Source: Hyphomicrobiales bacterium
GTDB lineage: Bacteria; Pseudomonadota; Alphaproteobacteria; Rhizobiales; Phreatobacteraceae
Length of the DNA stretch: 64,000 nt
Direction: 5' to 3'
Assembly: GCA_017304475.1 (NCBI GenBank)
Contig: JAFKKV010000013.1
Coordinates: 1-64,000, forward strand
Below the pieces are notes generated by a model. It worked only from the letters and a program-made list of their open reading frames with translations. It did not search any database and was not told the DNA's origin. The position numbers and the translations under genes are program-made. This document shows, piece after piece, positions 51,968 through 61,199 of the stretch (position 1 is the stretch's first letter; each line of letters opens with the position of its first letter).

Positions 51968-54136
51968 ATGGAAGAGGTGATCGGCAAGGCCAGACGGCTC
52001 TTCACGGAGAGGCGCGCCTCCGACCTGCCGCCACCCGAGCCGAAAATGCGCACAGCTCGGCCGGCATTTGGATCAGCGGGAGGATCACAGGTCTTTCCAC
52101 ACATCATCCGGGTTCTGCTGAAGCGGAAGCGGCTGATCCTGGTCATGGCGGCGATAGGCGGCGCCGGTGCCGGGACGATCGGCCTGATGATCCCGCCATC
52201 CTATACCGCAACCGCCCAGATGATCGTCGACCAGCGCCCCTTCGAGGTCGACGGCCGCCCGGTCCCGACATCGCAGGCCCTCGAAGAGGCGGCGATCGAC
52301 ACGCACGTGACGATGCTCTCGTCCGACGCGCATCTGCGGCGGGTGGTCGAGACGATGCACATTCCGGAGCAGGAGGCGACCGCCGAGCCGCCGTCCTGGT
52401 CCCGGCGCGTCGGCAGCGGGCTTGCCGGTCTCTGGACGATGGCGACCCGGCCGTTCCGCCGCGCCGAAACGGGCCCCGGCTCGAACGGCGCGGAGAGTTC
52501 GGCGGTGGCCGAACTGAAGCGCAATCTCAGGGTCAGCCAGGAACGGCGCTCCCGGATCATCACGGTCGCCCAGACAGCCTCTCGGCCGGACCGCGCGGCC
52601 GAGATCGCGAACACCGTGGCCGAGGTCCATGTCGAGGACCTGACGCAGCGCAAGCGGCTCGAAGCCGAACGCCTGGTGACCTGGCTCGCCAAGCGGCTTC
52701 CCGAAATGCGCCGCGAGGTGGCCCGCGCCGAGGAGGACCTGGAAGCCTACCGGCTGGTGCGCGGCTCGACTGCCGGGGCCGGCCCCGACGAGACCGGGCA
52801 GCAGATCGCGCAAATGGTGCGGCAATTGGCACTGGCCCGATCCGATTCCACCGCGGCCCAGGAAAGGCTCAATCGCATCAACGAGTTGCGCAGGCGCGGC
52901 GCGCCCGCGACCACGCTCGCCCAGGCTCTTGGAATGGGGGCGTCGGCCGACCCCTCCACGCAGGACATCGACAGGGCCGTGGGCCGGCTGGAAGCCGAAC
53001 AGACCACCTATTCCGCCCTGGCGAAATCGATCGAGGAGCGGCTGCTGCCGCTGAAAGGAGCGGCGACCGAGATCGCCGCGGGGCTGTCCGATCTGCGGGC
53101 GCTGGAACGGCAGGCCGCGGCGGTGGCCCAGCTCTATGACGCTCTCCTGCGACGCCAGCAGGAAGCGAGCGAGCAGGCCCAGCTCGTCCAGCCGGACATC
53201 CGCGTCCTGGCGCGCGCCTGGCCTCCGGAGCGGCCGAATTCGCTTCACCCGGTCTTTCTCATTCCGCCCGGCATGATCGCCTTCGCCATCATGGGCGGCC
53301 TTCTCGCTGTTGGCCTCGATCGTCTCGATCGCAGCTTGCGCGAAGAGGCAGAAACCGCCGAGGCCCTGGGAATACCCTGTGCCGGCCAGGTGCCGAAGAT
53401 CGAGGCCTGGCAGGCGAAGCGCCTCAACGAGCTGATGCGGCGGCAGCCCCAGGCCGCCTTCGTCCGGGCGGTCCGCTCGCTGCTCGTCTCCGTGTTGCCG
53501 GTGAGCACAGGCAATTCGATGCTGAAGGTCGTCCTGGTCAGTTCGTCCGTGCCCGGCGAAGGCAAGACCACGCTTGCCCGGAGCCTCGCGCTGTCGGCCG
53601 CGCGCCTTCATCTGCGCGTGCTCCTCCTGGACCTCGGCCATCAGACCGTCGTCCTCGAGAGCCGCGCCGCCACCGTCTCGGGGGCGCCGCGTGCCGATCT
53701 CGTCGACATCCTGGGCTATGGCCGTCCGCCTTCCGACGCCATCGAACGCATTCCGGAACTCGGGCTCGACTACATACCGCCACCACGGCTGGAGGGAGAT
53801 CTGCTCGATCTGCTCGCCAGCCCGCAGGTTCCGCTCCTGATCAACCAGTTGCGCGAGGCCTACGACCTCGTGATCATCGATGGCCCCGCAGCCCTTGGCG
53901 GACCGGAAGCAAGCCTCCTCGCCGCCTGGGCCGACAAGGTGCTGTTCGCGGTTCGCTCGGGCTCGACCAACAGAGACACCGCGCGCAGTGCCCTGCGGCT
54001 CGTCTCCCGCGTCGAAGCCTGCGATCCCGATGGCATGAGCACGGCCGCCTCGGTCCTGACCTGGGTCGATCACGAACGCGACGCCGGCTACGGCTTCGGA
54101 GACCTCCGCGGCCTGCTGGGCCGCCTGCGGGCGTGA
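51968..54136 (+). CDS. Wzz-type chain-length protein fused to a BY-kinase-like ATPase
   Basis: A 722-residue inner-membrane co-polymerase. A Wzz domain spans two membrane segments (about 55-75 and 432-450) with a long periplasmic coiled-coil between them. The cytoplasmic ATPase has Walker A SSVPGEGKTTLA with K533 and Walker B LVIIDGPA with D638. Walker A' reads LLLDLGHQ with D555 but lacks the DxR signature of active bacterial tyrosine kinases, and the C-terminal tail has almost no tyrosines. It is probably an ATP-binding length controller, perhaps without autokinase activity. AAGGGAG precedes the ATG, 3 bases after asnB. Confidence 0.88.
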   Translation: MEEVIGKARRLFTERRASDLPPPEPKMRTARPAFGSAGGSQVFPHIIRVLLKRKRLILVMAAIGGAGAGTIGLMIPPSYTATAQMIVDQRPFEVDGRPVPTSQALEEAAIDTHVTMLSSDAHLRRVVETMHIPEQEATAEPPSWSRRVGSGLAGLWTMATRPFRRAETGPGSNGAESSAVAELKRNLRVSQERRSRIITVAQTASRPDRAAEIANTVAEVHVEDLTQRKRLEAERLVTWLAKRLPEMRREVARAEEDLEAYRLVRGSTAGAGPDETGQQIAQMVRQLALARSDSTAAQERLNRINELRRRGAPATTLAQALGMGASADPSTQDIDRAVGRLEAEQTTYSALAKSIEERLLPLKGAATEIAAGLSDLRALERQAAAVAQLYDALLRRQQEASEQAQLVQPDIRVLARAWPPERPNSLHPVFLIPPGMIAFAIMGGLLAVGLDRLDRSLREEAETAEALGIPCAGQVPKIEAWQAKRLNELMRRQPQAAFVRAVRSLLVSVLPVSTGNSMLKVVLVSSSVPGEGKTTLARSLALSAARLHLRVLLLDLGHQTVVLESRAATVSGAPRADLVDILGYGRPPSDAIERIPELGLDYIPPPRLEGDLLDLLASPQVPLLINQLREAYDLVIIDGPAALGGPEASLLAAWADKVLFAVRSGSTNRDTARSALRLVSRVEACDPDGMSTAASVLTWVDHERDAGYGFGDLRGLLGRLRA

Positions 54137-54231
54137 TCCATCAGATCAAGGACGATCTCGGCGCGACCATCGATGGCGTGGTCGCCGCCTGGAATGTCGC
54201 GGGTGCTTGAATAACGCGTGAGGTGCCGGGC

Positions 54232-55011
54232 ATGATTATCGAGCTCTTCGGTCCGCCAGGATCCGGCAAGACGACATTCGCCTACGCGCTCTCCAACCGG
54301 CTGCGCGAGCGAGGCTATGCGTCGAGCGTCGTGCTGAGCTACCGGCCGGGCGAAGCAAGTTCGGCCTTCGACCCCGGCGGCATCATCACCGCCGCGCGCC
54401 GCATCACCCGCGCGATCATCGTCACATTCTCGATGACGTTTTTCATGTTCGGCGACCAGAGCGAGATCAACCTCGCCATCAGCCTGGTTCGAATGCTGCC
54501 GCCCAAGAGCTTCATCTGGAGGGTTCGACTGGGGCAGTACATCATGCGCCTGTCCAAATGCTGGTCCAACCACTCCGATTCCACGGAGATCGTGATTTTC
54601 GACCAGGCATTCGTCCAGGCGATCTGCTCGCTGGCCTTGTTCAATCAGGCCGCCGACGAAAGAGCCTTGGAACGCGCGCTGGCCGTCACGCCCAAGGCCG
54701 ACGTGGTGATCCGCCTCGATGCTCCCCGCGAGGTCCTGGAGGCTCGCCTGCACGCTCGGCTGAGGCATGAGGCCGTGATGGAGCGCCTGTTCGAGGCCAG
54801 GCTCGGGACGAATCTGGAAGCCGGACCGATCGTCGAACGGGTACACGACCTGCTCCTCAAGACCAGCGGCCCGATTGCATGTTTCAGCGCGCTCGATCAA
54901 CCGGCGCTCCGCGAAGCCGTCGGCACCATCGAGGAGGAAATCCTGGCAAAGCTCGGCTCCAGCGGAGGCGCGGCGCACCAGCAGGGGGCGCCACTGCCCG
55001 TGATCCCGTGA
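54232..55011 (+). CDS. P-loop nucleoside-kinase-like protein in the polysaccharide locus
   Basis: A 259-residue P-loop protein with Walker A GPPGSGKTT at 7-15. The middle part has IVIFDQAFVQAICSLALFN, resembling the second motif of thymidylate-kinase-like enzymes, and ADVVIRLDAPREVLEARLHA near 160-180 resembles their LID region. The substrate could be a nucleotide, a sugar or a lipid; none is proven. I prefer the ATG at 54232 (GAGG 8 bases upstream) to a GTG at 54223. It lies between the Wzz-ATPase and the flippase genes in the same operon. Confidence 0.7.
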   Translation: MIIELFGPPGSGKTTFAYALSNRLRERGYASSVVLSYRPGEASSAFDPGGIITAARRITRAIIVTFSMTFFMFGDQSEINLAISLVRMLPPKSFIWRVRLGQYIMRLSKCWSNHSDSTEIVIFDQAFVQAICSLALFNQAADERALERALAVTPKADVVIRLDAPREVLEARLHARLRHEAVMERLFEARLGTNLEAGPIVERVHDLLLKTSGPIACFSALDQPALREAVGTIEEEILAKLGSSGGAAHQQGAPLPVIP

Positions 55012-55146
55012 CCGATCAAGTCCATGACGCCGGGCGCGCCGCGCAGGCGCGGGCGACGGCGAATGATCGCAACTCCTCCTCCCCGCCCTTCCGAGGACCG
55101 GAGGCGAAACGGCGGTGGCCTTGTGAGAACGAAGGATGTCAGCCGC

Positions 55147-56595
55147 ATGCGTAGCGATCTTACCGGCCAGGCCGTCGTTTCAAGCCCACGCCAGGAGAGT
55201 GGCCCGGTCGCCGTCGAACGCGACGCGCGCGCGGCGCCCGCCGACGGAGCCGGCGCCTCCACGGCAACCGGCAGAAGCGGCGAACTGGGCCGGCGCCTCG
55301 CGCGTGGCAGTGCCTGGGCCTTCCTCGCCTATGTCGGCGGCGCGGCACTGACCTTCGTCGCCCAGCTCGTGATCGCCCGCCTGATGGGCGCCACGAGCTA
55401 CGGTGTCTACTCCTATGTCGTGGCCTGGAGCAGCGTCCTCGCCTATGGATCGACGCTCGGCTTCAATGTCGCGCTGCTGCGCTTCGTGCCGGCCTATGCC
55501 GTCAATGAACAATGGCCGCTGGCGCGCGGCATCATCTTGTTCGCCCTGAAATGGTCGCTCGCCGCCGCGCTCGCGACCGCCGTCGTCGGCGCCGTGATCG
55601 TGCTGGCATCATCCGAGCGTCTGCACCCCGATCTCACCCACAGCATGCTGATCGGCTTGGCGGCAGTGCCTCTGATCACGATGTATCTGGTGGGCGGTGC
55701 CGTGCTGCGCGTCTTCGGTGGCGTCGTCTCCGCGCTTCTCCCGGAACGCATCGTCCGCGACAGCCTGCTGCTGACATTCATCGCCCTGATCGCCCTGACG
55801 ACCTCCCGGCCGCCGAACGCGACGCTGGCAACCGCGGCCCTGCTGGTGAGCTCCATCGCAACGGTCGGCCTGGTGGCCATCATCGCGCGGCGACTTTGGC
55901 TGCCCGGCCTGCGCGGCGTGCGTCCGGCCTATGCCCCGCGCGACTGGTGGCCCGCTCTCATGCCACTCATGGTCATGTCCGCCGTCGACGTGCTGATGAC
56001 CCGCACCGGCGTCATGCTTCTCGGCTGGACAGGCAACATCCGGGAGGCCGGTATTTTCGCGGTCGGCTTCAACGTGGCCATGCTGCTGGTGCTGCCGCGG
56101 GTCGCGGTCAGCACCATGTTCGCGCCCACGGTCTCCGACCTGCATGCGCGCGGCGACCGGCAGGCGCTTCAGAAGGTTTTCGCCAATGCGAGCACACTGT
56201 CCCTGGCCGGTTCGGCCTTGCTGGCTTTGCCCCTGCTGTTCCTGATGGGGCCCTTGCTCAGATGGTTCGGCGAAGACTTCGCCTCGGGATCGCGGATCGC
56301 CTATATCCTGGTGATCGGACAGGTTTTCGCCGCCGCGACCGGACCGCAGCAGAGCCTGCTGACGATGACCGGCCACGAACGGGCGGCGGCCGCGCTGATG
56401 ATCGCGAGCGCCGGCCTGAATATTCTCGGCTGCGTTCTCGGCATCCCGCGCTACGGGCCGATCGGTGCCGCCATGGCCACCACGGCGACGATGGTGGCAT
56501 GGAACGTGGCGATGGCGATCTACATCCACAGGCATCTGGGCCTCGTTCCCGGGCTCGTCTCCGGGCTCGGCTGGCGACGGCGGGAGCCGGGGTGA
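55147..56595 (+). CDS. Wzx-type polysaccharide flippase
   Basis: A 482-residue membrane protein of the oligosaccharidyl-lipid flippase (MATE-like, polysaccharide_synt) family with about 12-14 hydrophobic segments. The first pair includes GSAWAFLAYVGGAALTFVAQ and RLMGATSYGVYSYVVAW, both typical of Wzx. The enzyme flips the undecaprenyl-linked repeat unit to the periplasm for the polymerase encoded at 48692. About 45 polar residues precede the first helix. The start at 55147 is a best guess (AAGGATG about 11 bases upstream). Confidence 0.88.
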   Translation: MRSDLTGQAVVSSPRQESGPVAVERDARAAPADGAGASTATGRSGELGRRLARGSAWAFLAYVGGAALTFVAQLVIARLMGATSYGVYSYVVAWSSVLAYGSTLGFNVALLRFVPAYAVNEQWPLARGIILFALKWSLAAALATAVVGAVIVLASSERLHPDLTHSMLIGLAAVPLITMYLVGGAVLRVFGGVVSALLPERIVRDSLLLTFIALIALTTSRPPNATLATAALLVSSIATVGLVAIIARRLWLPGLRGVRPAYAPRDWWPALMPLMVMSAVDVLMTRTGVMLLGWTGNIREAGIFAVGFNVAMLLVLPRVAVSTMFAPTVSDLHARGDRQALQKVFANASTLSLAGSALLALPLLFLMGPLLRWFGEDFASGSRIAYILVIGQVFAAATGPQQSLLTMTGHERAAAALMIASAGLNILGCVLGIPRYGPIGAAMATTATMVAWNVAMAIYIHRHLGLVPGLVSGLGWRRREPG

Positions 56596-56703
56596 GACGG
56601 TGGAGACCGCAGTGGCCGGCAATGCCGGGCAACCCTCATTCGAAGGATGAAGGCACCTGGCGACCGTGCCAACGTGATGCCCCGCGGTGTGAGGAACGCA
56701 TCC

Positions 56704-57915
56704 ATGACCGGCGTGCGAACTGGGGCCGAGGCGATCTCGATGCCTCCGATGCCCTCCACCCTCCCCCGTTCCGCAGGCAAGGCCCGGACCGGCTCCATGC
56801 TGACGCAGGTGCAGGTCCTGCGCGCGATCGCGGCGGCCTCGGTCGCCGTGCGCCATGCCCAGCACGATGCGGCAACCTTGAGCCAGCAGAACGGCCACCT
56901 GTTCCAGGCCTGGAACCCCATCCCCTGGAGCGCCGGCGTCGACGTCTTTTTCGTGATCTCCGGCCTGATCATGGTGCACGCGTCGCAACAGCTGTTCGCA
57001 ACGCCGGGCGGCAGCCGCCTCTTCCTGAGCCGCCGGATCGCCAGGATCGTGCCGCTCTACTGGGCGGTGACGACACTTTACGTCGCCGTGGCGCTGTTCG
57101 CCCCGGCATTGCTCAACCAGACCTATATCAACGCCAGCTTCGTCTTCGCGTCCTATTTCTTCATCCCCGCCGCTCGCCCCGACGGCATCGTCCAGCCGGC
57201 CTACGAGCTCGGCTGGACACTCAATTACGAGATGTTCTTCTACGTGCTGTTCGCAGCGGCCATCTGCCTGCCCTTGCGCTGGGCCGCCGCGGCCCTGCTG
57301 ACGGTCCTGACCACCCTGGTCATTGCCGGCCGTCTCGCCGCGCCGCTGGCCGAGCCGCTGGCGTTCTGGACCAACCCGATCCTCCTCGAATTCGCCTTCG
57401 GCGTCGTGCTCGGCGTCATGCTTGCGCAGGGGGTGCGGCTAAGCCGCCGGGCGCGGGCCGGCCTCGTCGCCGCCGGCCTGGCCGCACTCATGCTCGCCGC
57501 GGCCTATCCGGAGCTCTACCGGGTGCTCCCGCGACCGGTCGTCTACGGCCTGCCGGCGGCGCTCATCGTGGCGGCGGCAGCGCTCGGGCAGAATCGCGGC
57601 CAGCCCGCCGGCCTGCTCGCGCGATGCGGCGCCGCAGCGGGCGATGCCTCCTATGCCCTCTATCTGCTCCACCCGTTCGCCATCCGCGCGATCCGCATCC
57701 TGTTCTGGCAAACCGGCCTGGTCGGGCTTCTCGGCCCCTCGCTCGGGCCTTGGATCTTCGTCGCGGTCGCCGTGCCGTTCTGCCTTCTGGCGGCACTGGC
57801 CACCTATTATTGCGTCGAGAAACCGCTGACGAGCAGGCTGCGCCGCATGCTGGGAGATGCCGGCAAGACCAGCGCATATCGTCCCGCCGTCGGCATACCC
57901 AGACCCCAGGACTGA
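56704..57915 (+). CDS. Acyltransferase family 3 (OafA/Exo-type O-acetyltransferase)
   Basis: A 403-residue membrane acyltransferase with about ten hydrophobic segments. The N-terminal part has LTQVQVLRAIAAASVAVRHA with the conserved H near 54, and the FFVISGL, RRIARIVPLYW and NYEMFFYV segments of the family, and the closing ASYALYLLHPF. It adds acetyl or another short acyl group to sugars of the polysaccharide. The ATG at 56704 has GAGGA 8 bases upstream; an ATG at 56647 lacks spacing for a ribosome binding site. Confidence 0.88.
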   Translation: MTGVRTGAEAISMPPMPSTLPRSAGKARTGSMLTQVQVLRAIAAASVAVRHAQHDAATLSQQNGHLFQAWNPIPWSAGVDVFFVISGLIMVHASQQLFATPGGSRLFLSRRIARIVPLYWAVTTLYVAVALFAPALLNQTYINASFVFASYFFIPAARPDGIVQPAYELGWTLNYEMFFYVLFAAAICLPLRWAAAALLTVLTTLVIAGRLAAPLAEPLAFWTNPILLEFAFGVVLGVMLAQGVRLSRRARAGLVAAGLAALMLAAAYPELYRVLPRPVVYGLPAALIVAAAALGQNRGQPAGLLARCGAAAGDASYALYLLHPFAIRAIRILFWQTGLVGLLGPSLGPWIFVAVAVPFCLLAALATYYCVEKPLTSRLRRMLGDAGKTSAYRPAVGIPRPQD

Positions 57916-58193
57916 CGGCCACCGGCCCGAGGCGATCCCCAATCCGGCGGCGGAGCTTCTTGCCGGCGCTGCTTCTGCCGCGTTGCCGGTGCGGCAGGCG
58001 CGGATCGGGATGCTCAAGCCGCCTCCCGACGGCACGAGGCCTCGACGCCCGTGCGAGCCCGACCACGGCCGGGACGAAGCCCGCCGAACAGGCCGGAGCT
58101 AGCCGGAATCCAGGCCGCATCCTTCGATCGAAGGATGCCCGGCCGCCGATCGGCGCTTACCACTGAAAGGCCTTTAACAGGGGAGCCTGTTCC

Positions 58194-60956
58194 ATGCTGA
58201 AGACCGAAGCCGGGGCACAGCGCGAGGCGCCCTATCCCAAAGACTTCCCGATCAGCTCGAACGATACCGACCCCGCGCTCTCCGACCGCCCCGCCACGGC
58301 CGAAAACGCCGCAAGCGACGTGGTTTGGACATCGGCCCCGGAGCGCGCCCTGGATGCCGGCGGTCCGGTCGATCGCCCCTTCGAACGCATGGGCGGCGAC
58401 TTCTCCAGCGTCGGCGCAAGCGACCATCTGCGGAGGATCGCCGCGAAATTCCCGGACAAGCTCGCCATCAGTGATGGCGACCGTCAGTTCACCTATGGCG
58501 AACTGCTCTCGGCCGTCGACAGCCTCGCGCGCCTGATCGCCGCCGCCGTCCCCGAAGGGCAGGCCGTGGGTCTCCTGCTGGGAAATTCGGCCTGGTACCC
58601 CGTCGCCATGCTCGCCAGCATGGCGGCCGGTCGGCCGTCGGTCCCGCTCAATCCACGCGATCCGCTGGCCAGGATCGCCGGCATCGCCGCCGATGCCCGG
58701 CTGCCAGCCCTGGTCGGTGCCGACACCGAAGGTTTCGCCGCCTGGAGCGCGGCTTCCAATCTCACCTGGATCGAGGTGACGCGCGCGCTGTCGCCCGGAC
58801 CGCCGCCAACCTCCGCCGCGCCACCCGTGCCGGTATCGGTCGATGCTCCCGCCGTCGTGCTCTACACCTCGGGCAGCACGGGCCGGCCGAAGGGGATCGT
58901 CAACAGCCAGCGCGCCATCCTCCAGCGCGTGCAGCAATATGCCGACGCCTGCCACATCAATGCCGACGACGTGTTCATGCCGTTGAGCGGCCCCGCGACC
59001 ATTGCCGGATGCCGGGAGGTCATGACGGCCCTGCTGTGCGGGGCGACCCTGCACATTGCCGATGTCGAGGCCCTCGGGCTCCGCGCGCTGCGTCGGCAGT
59101 TTCGAACCCACAATGTCACGATCGTCTATCTCGTGCCGGCGCTGCTGCGGGCCTTGATGACGGCGCCGTTCAACGACGACTTCGCGTCGCTGCGGATCGT
59201 TCGCATCGGCGGCGAAAAGGTCCTGTGGACCGATACCGCCCTCGCCCGGAAGGCCGTGCCCGCCTCCTGTTTCATCCAGGGCAGCTACTCGTCGACCGAA
59301 ACCACCGGCTCGCAGTGGTTCGTTCCGCCCGACTTTCCGGAACAGGGAGCGACCGTGCCGATGGGCTTCCTGCTGCCCGGCATCAGCTTCGCGATCGTTG
59401 ACGACGATGGAGCCCCCGTCGGTCCCGGCGAGCGCGGCGAACTGCTGATCAGGAGCATGTATGTGATGCTCGGCCATTGGGAGGACGGGCAGATCGTCGC
59501 GGCCGAGACCGACCCGGCCGATCCCGGCTACCGCATCATCGCGACCGGCGACCTGGTGCAGCTCGGTGAACGTGGCCTGCTCCAGATCGTCGGGCGGAAG
59601 GGACGACAGATCAAGATCAACGGACGGCGCGTCGAGCCCGCCGAGCTCGAGCTGGTTCTGCGGCGCACGCCGCACGTCACCGACGCCGTCGCGGTCGTGA
59701 CCGAAGCCAACGAGCTGATCGCCTTCGCGGTGCCCGATGGTGCGACCGAGCCGGGTTTCGTCAGCGGGCTGCGGGACGTCGTCAGAACCCAGCTGCCGCC
59801 TTCCTTGCACCCCATGCGCCTGCACAGCATCTCGGAAATCCCCCGGCTGCCCGGCGGCAAGGTCGATGCCGGCAAGCTTCGGGAGGTCGACCGTGCCATG
59901 CGCGAGACGATGCAGGCGCTGCAACGTCTCGAAGCCAGCAAGCCGCTGAACCTCGAACAGGCGGTCGAAGGCATATGGAAGAAGATCCTCGGCACCCGTA
60001 CCGCTGCCGGACGCTGGGACGAGGCCGGTGGCGATTCGCTGAAGCTCCTGCAATGCGTCATGGAACTGGAAAGCCTGGCGGGCAGAGAGCTGGATCTCGA
60101 GGCCTTTACCATTGCCATGAGCGCGGCGGACATGATCGCGGCGGTCGCCTCCGGGCACTCGCCGCGGCAATATTCCGATCGACCGGGCGACCGGCCTCCC
60201 TTGCTGTTCCTGATCCCGGGATCGGTCGGCTACGGCCCGAGCCTGGCGGCCTTCGGCGCCGAAATGGGTGAGGTGGTGCGTGTCGCGCCGATCCGATACC
60301 CGGATCTCGGCGCCATCCTGGACGGGCGCGGAACCATCACGGCGATGGCCGACGCCGCCTTGGACCAGATCAACCAGGCCCAGCCGGCGGGCGAGGTCCG
60401 GCTGCTCGGCTACTCGCTCGGCGGCGCGGTGGCATTCGACGTCGCCGCGCGGTTGATCGCCGCCGGCCGGCCGGTCAAGTTCATCGGCGTTCTCGACACG
60501 AGCATCGACGGCGTCTCGAGCCACTATCGCGAGGCGATCGCGCGGACGGTGCAGCGTATCCAGGCGCACAGGACCACCATCTATCGCATGTCCTGTCGTG
60601 CCATCGCGAAATGCGTCGCCAGGCTCGGCGCGGAGAGACGGTTCGCCGCGCTTCTCGACCAGGACTGGTGGCGGCACCTGCCCCGCACGCATTTCATGTT
60701 CAGGCTGGAGCTCGAGGAAATCCTCAGGATGCGCGCGTTCGGCCACTGGCTCGCCGAACCGAAACCGAAGCTGGCGGTCACAGGCACCCTGTTCCGCTGC
60801 CATCGGCCGGGCTCGCAGGACCTCGGCTGGAACGCCCTGTTCGACAGCGTCAATGTCGTGCCGATCGCGGGCGGTCATCTCGACCTCGTCGTGGAGCCGC
60901 ATCTGGCGCGCAATCGCCCGCTCATCGAAGCGGCGCTCATCGCGAGCTTTCCCTGA
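58194..60956 (+). CDS. NRPS-like A-T-TE protein (adenylation, carrier and thioesterase domains)
   Basis: A 920-residue multidomain enzyme. Adenylation domain (about 75-575): YTSGSTGRPKG at 224-234, SYSSTETTG, ATGDLVQ and GRKGRQIKINGRRVEP. Carrier domain (about 590-670): WDEAGGDSLKLL with phosphopantetheine site S615. Thioesterase (about 680-920): GYSLGG with nucleophile S741 and H895 in AGGHLDLV. There is no condensation domain. The A4 motif Asp that binds an alpha-amino group is not apparent (PLSGPATIAGCREVM), so the activated acid may not be an alpha-amino acid. GGGGAG precedes the ATG. A role in attaching or releasing an acyl or aminoacyl group linked to the polysaccharide is inference. 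Confidence 0.88.
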   Translation: MLKTEAGAQREAPYPKDFPISSNDTDPALSDRPATAENAASDVVWTSAPERALDAGGPVDRPFERMGGDFSSVGASDHLRRIAAKFPDKLAISDGDRQFTYGELLSAVDSLARLIAAAVPEGQAVGLLLGNSAWYPVAMLASMAAGRPSVPLNPRDPLARIAGIAADARLPALVGADTEGFAAWSAASNLTWIEVTRALSPGPPPTSAAPPVPVSVDAPAVVLYTSGSTGRPKGIVNSQRAILQRVQQYADACHINADDVFMPLSGPATIAGCREVMTALLCGATLHIADVEALGLRALRRQFRTHNVTIVYLVPALLRALMTAPFNDDFASLRIVRIGGEKVLWTDTALARKAVPASCFIQGSYSSTETTGSQWFVPPDFPEQGATVPMGFLLPGISFAIVDDDGAPVGPGERGELLIRSMYVMLGHWEDGQIVAAETDPADPGYRIIATGDLVQLGERGLLQIVGRKGRQIKINGRRVEPAELELVLRRTPHVTDAVAVVTEANELIAFAVPDGATEPGFVSGLRDVVRTQLPPSLHPMRLHSISEIPRLPGGKVDAGKLREVDRAMRETMQALQRLEASKPLNLEQAVEGIWKKILGTRTAAGRWDEAGGDSLKLLQCVMELESLAGRELDLEAFTIAMSAADMIAAVASGHSPRQYSDRPGDRPPLLFLIPGSVGYGPSLAAFGAEMGEVVRVAPIRYPDLGAILDGRGTITAMADAALDQINQAQPAGEVRLLGYSLGGAVAFDVAARLIAAGRPVKFIGVLDTSIDGVSSHYREAIARTVQRIQAHRTTIYRMSCRAIAKCVARLGAERRFAALLDQDWWRHLPRTHFMFRLELEEILRMRAFGHWLAEPKPKLAVTGTLFRCHRPGSQDLGWNALFDSVNVVPIAGGHLDLVVEPHLARNRPLIEAALIASFP

Positions 60957-61199
60957 GGATTCCGAGCCGCTGCCGGCCGCTCGGAGGAAGACAGCGGGCG
61001 TCATGCAAACGAACGAAGACAGTGGCCCCGGGGGCACCTAGCATTTGAACTCAACGTCCAGGAAGCAATGCCCGGCCTGGCTTCCCGCCATGTCCCCAGG
61101 CCTTCCCGGCGGCATCATCCGCGGCGCCTTCCCGTCTGGCCGAGCATCCCTTTGCCCAGCCGGAAAGCGCACGCGCCAACACCAGATGAGGAGGCTCGG

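Noticed and set aside
52085..54073. 662-codon leftward frame opposite the Wzz-ATPase gene
   Set aside because: Shadow of a recognised gene with intact Walker motifs; no domain seen in the reverse frame.
58014..61037. 1007-codon leftward frame opposite the A-T-TE gene
   Set aside because: The opposite strand encodes clear adenylation, carrier and thioesterase motifs; this frame has none.
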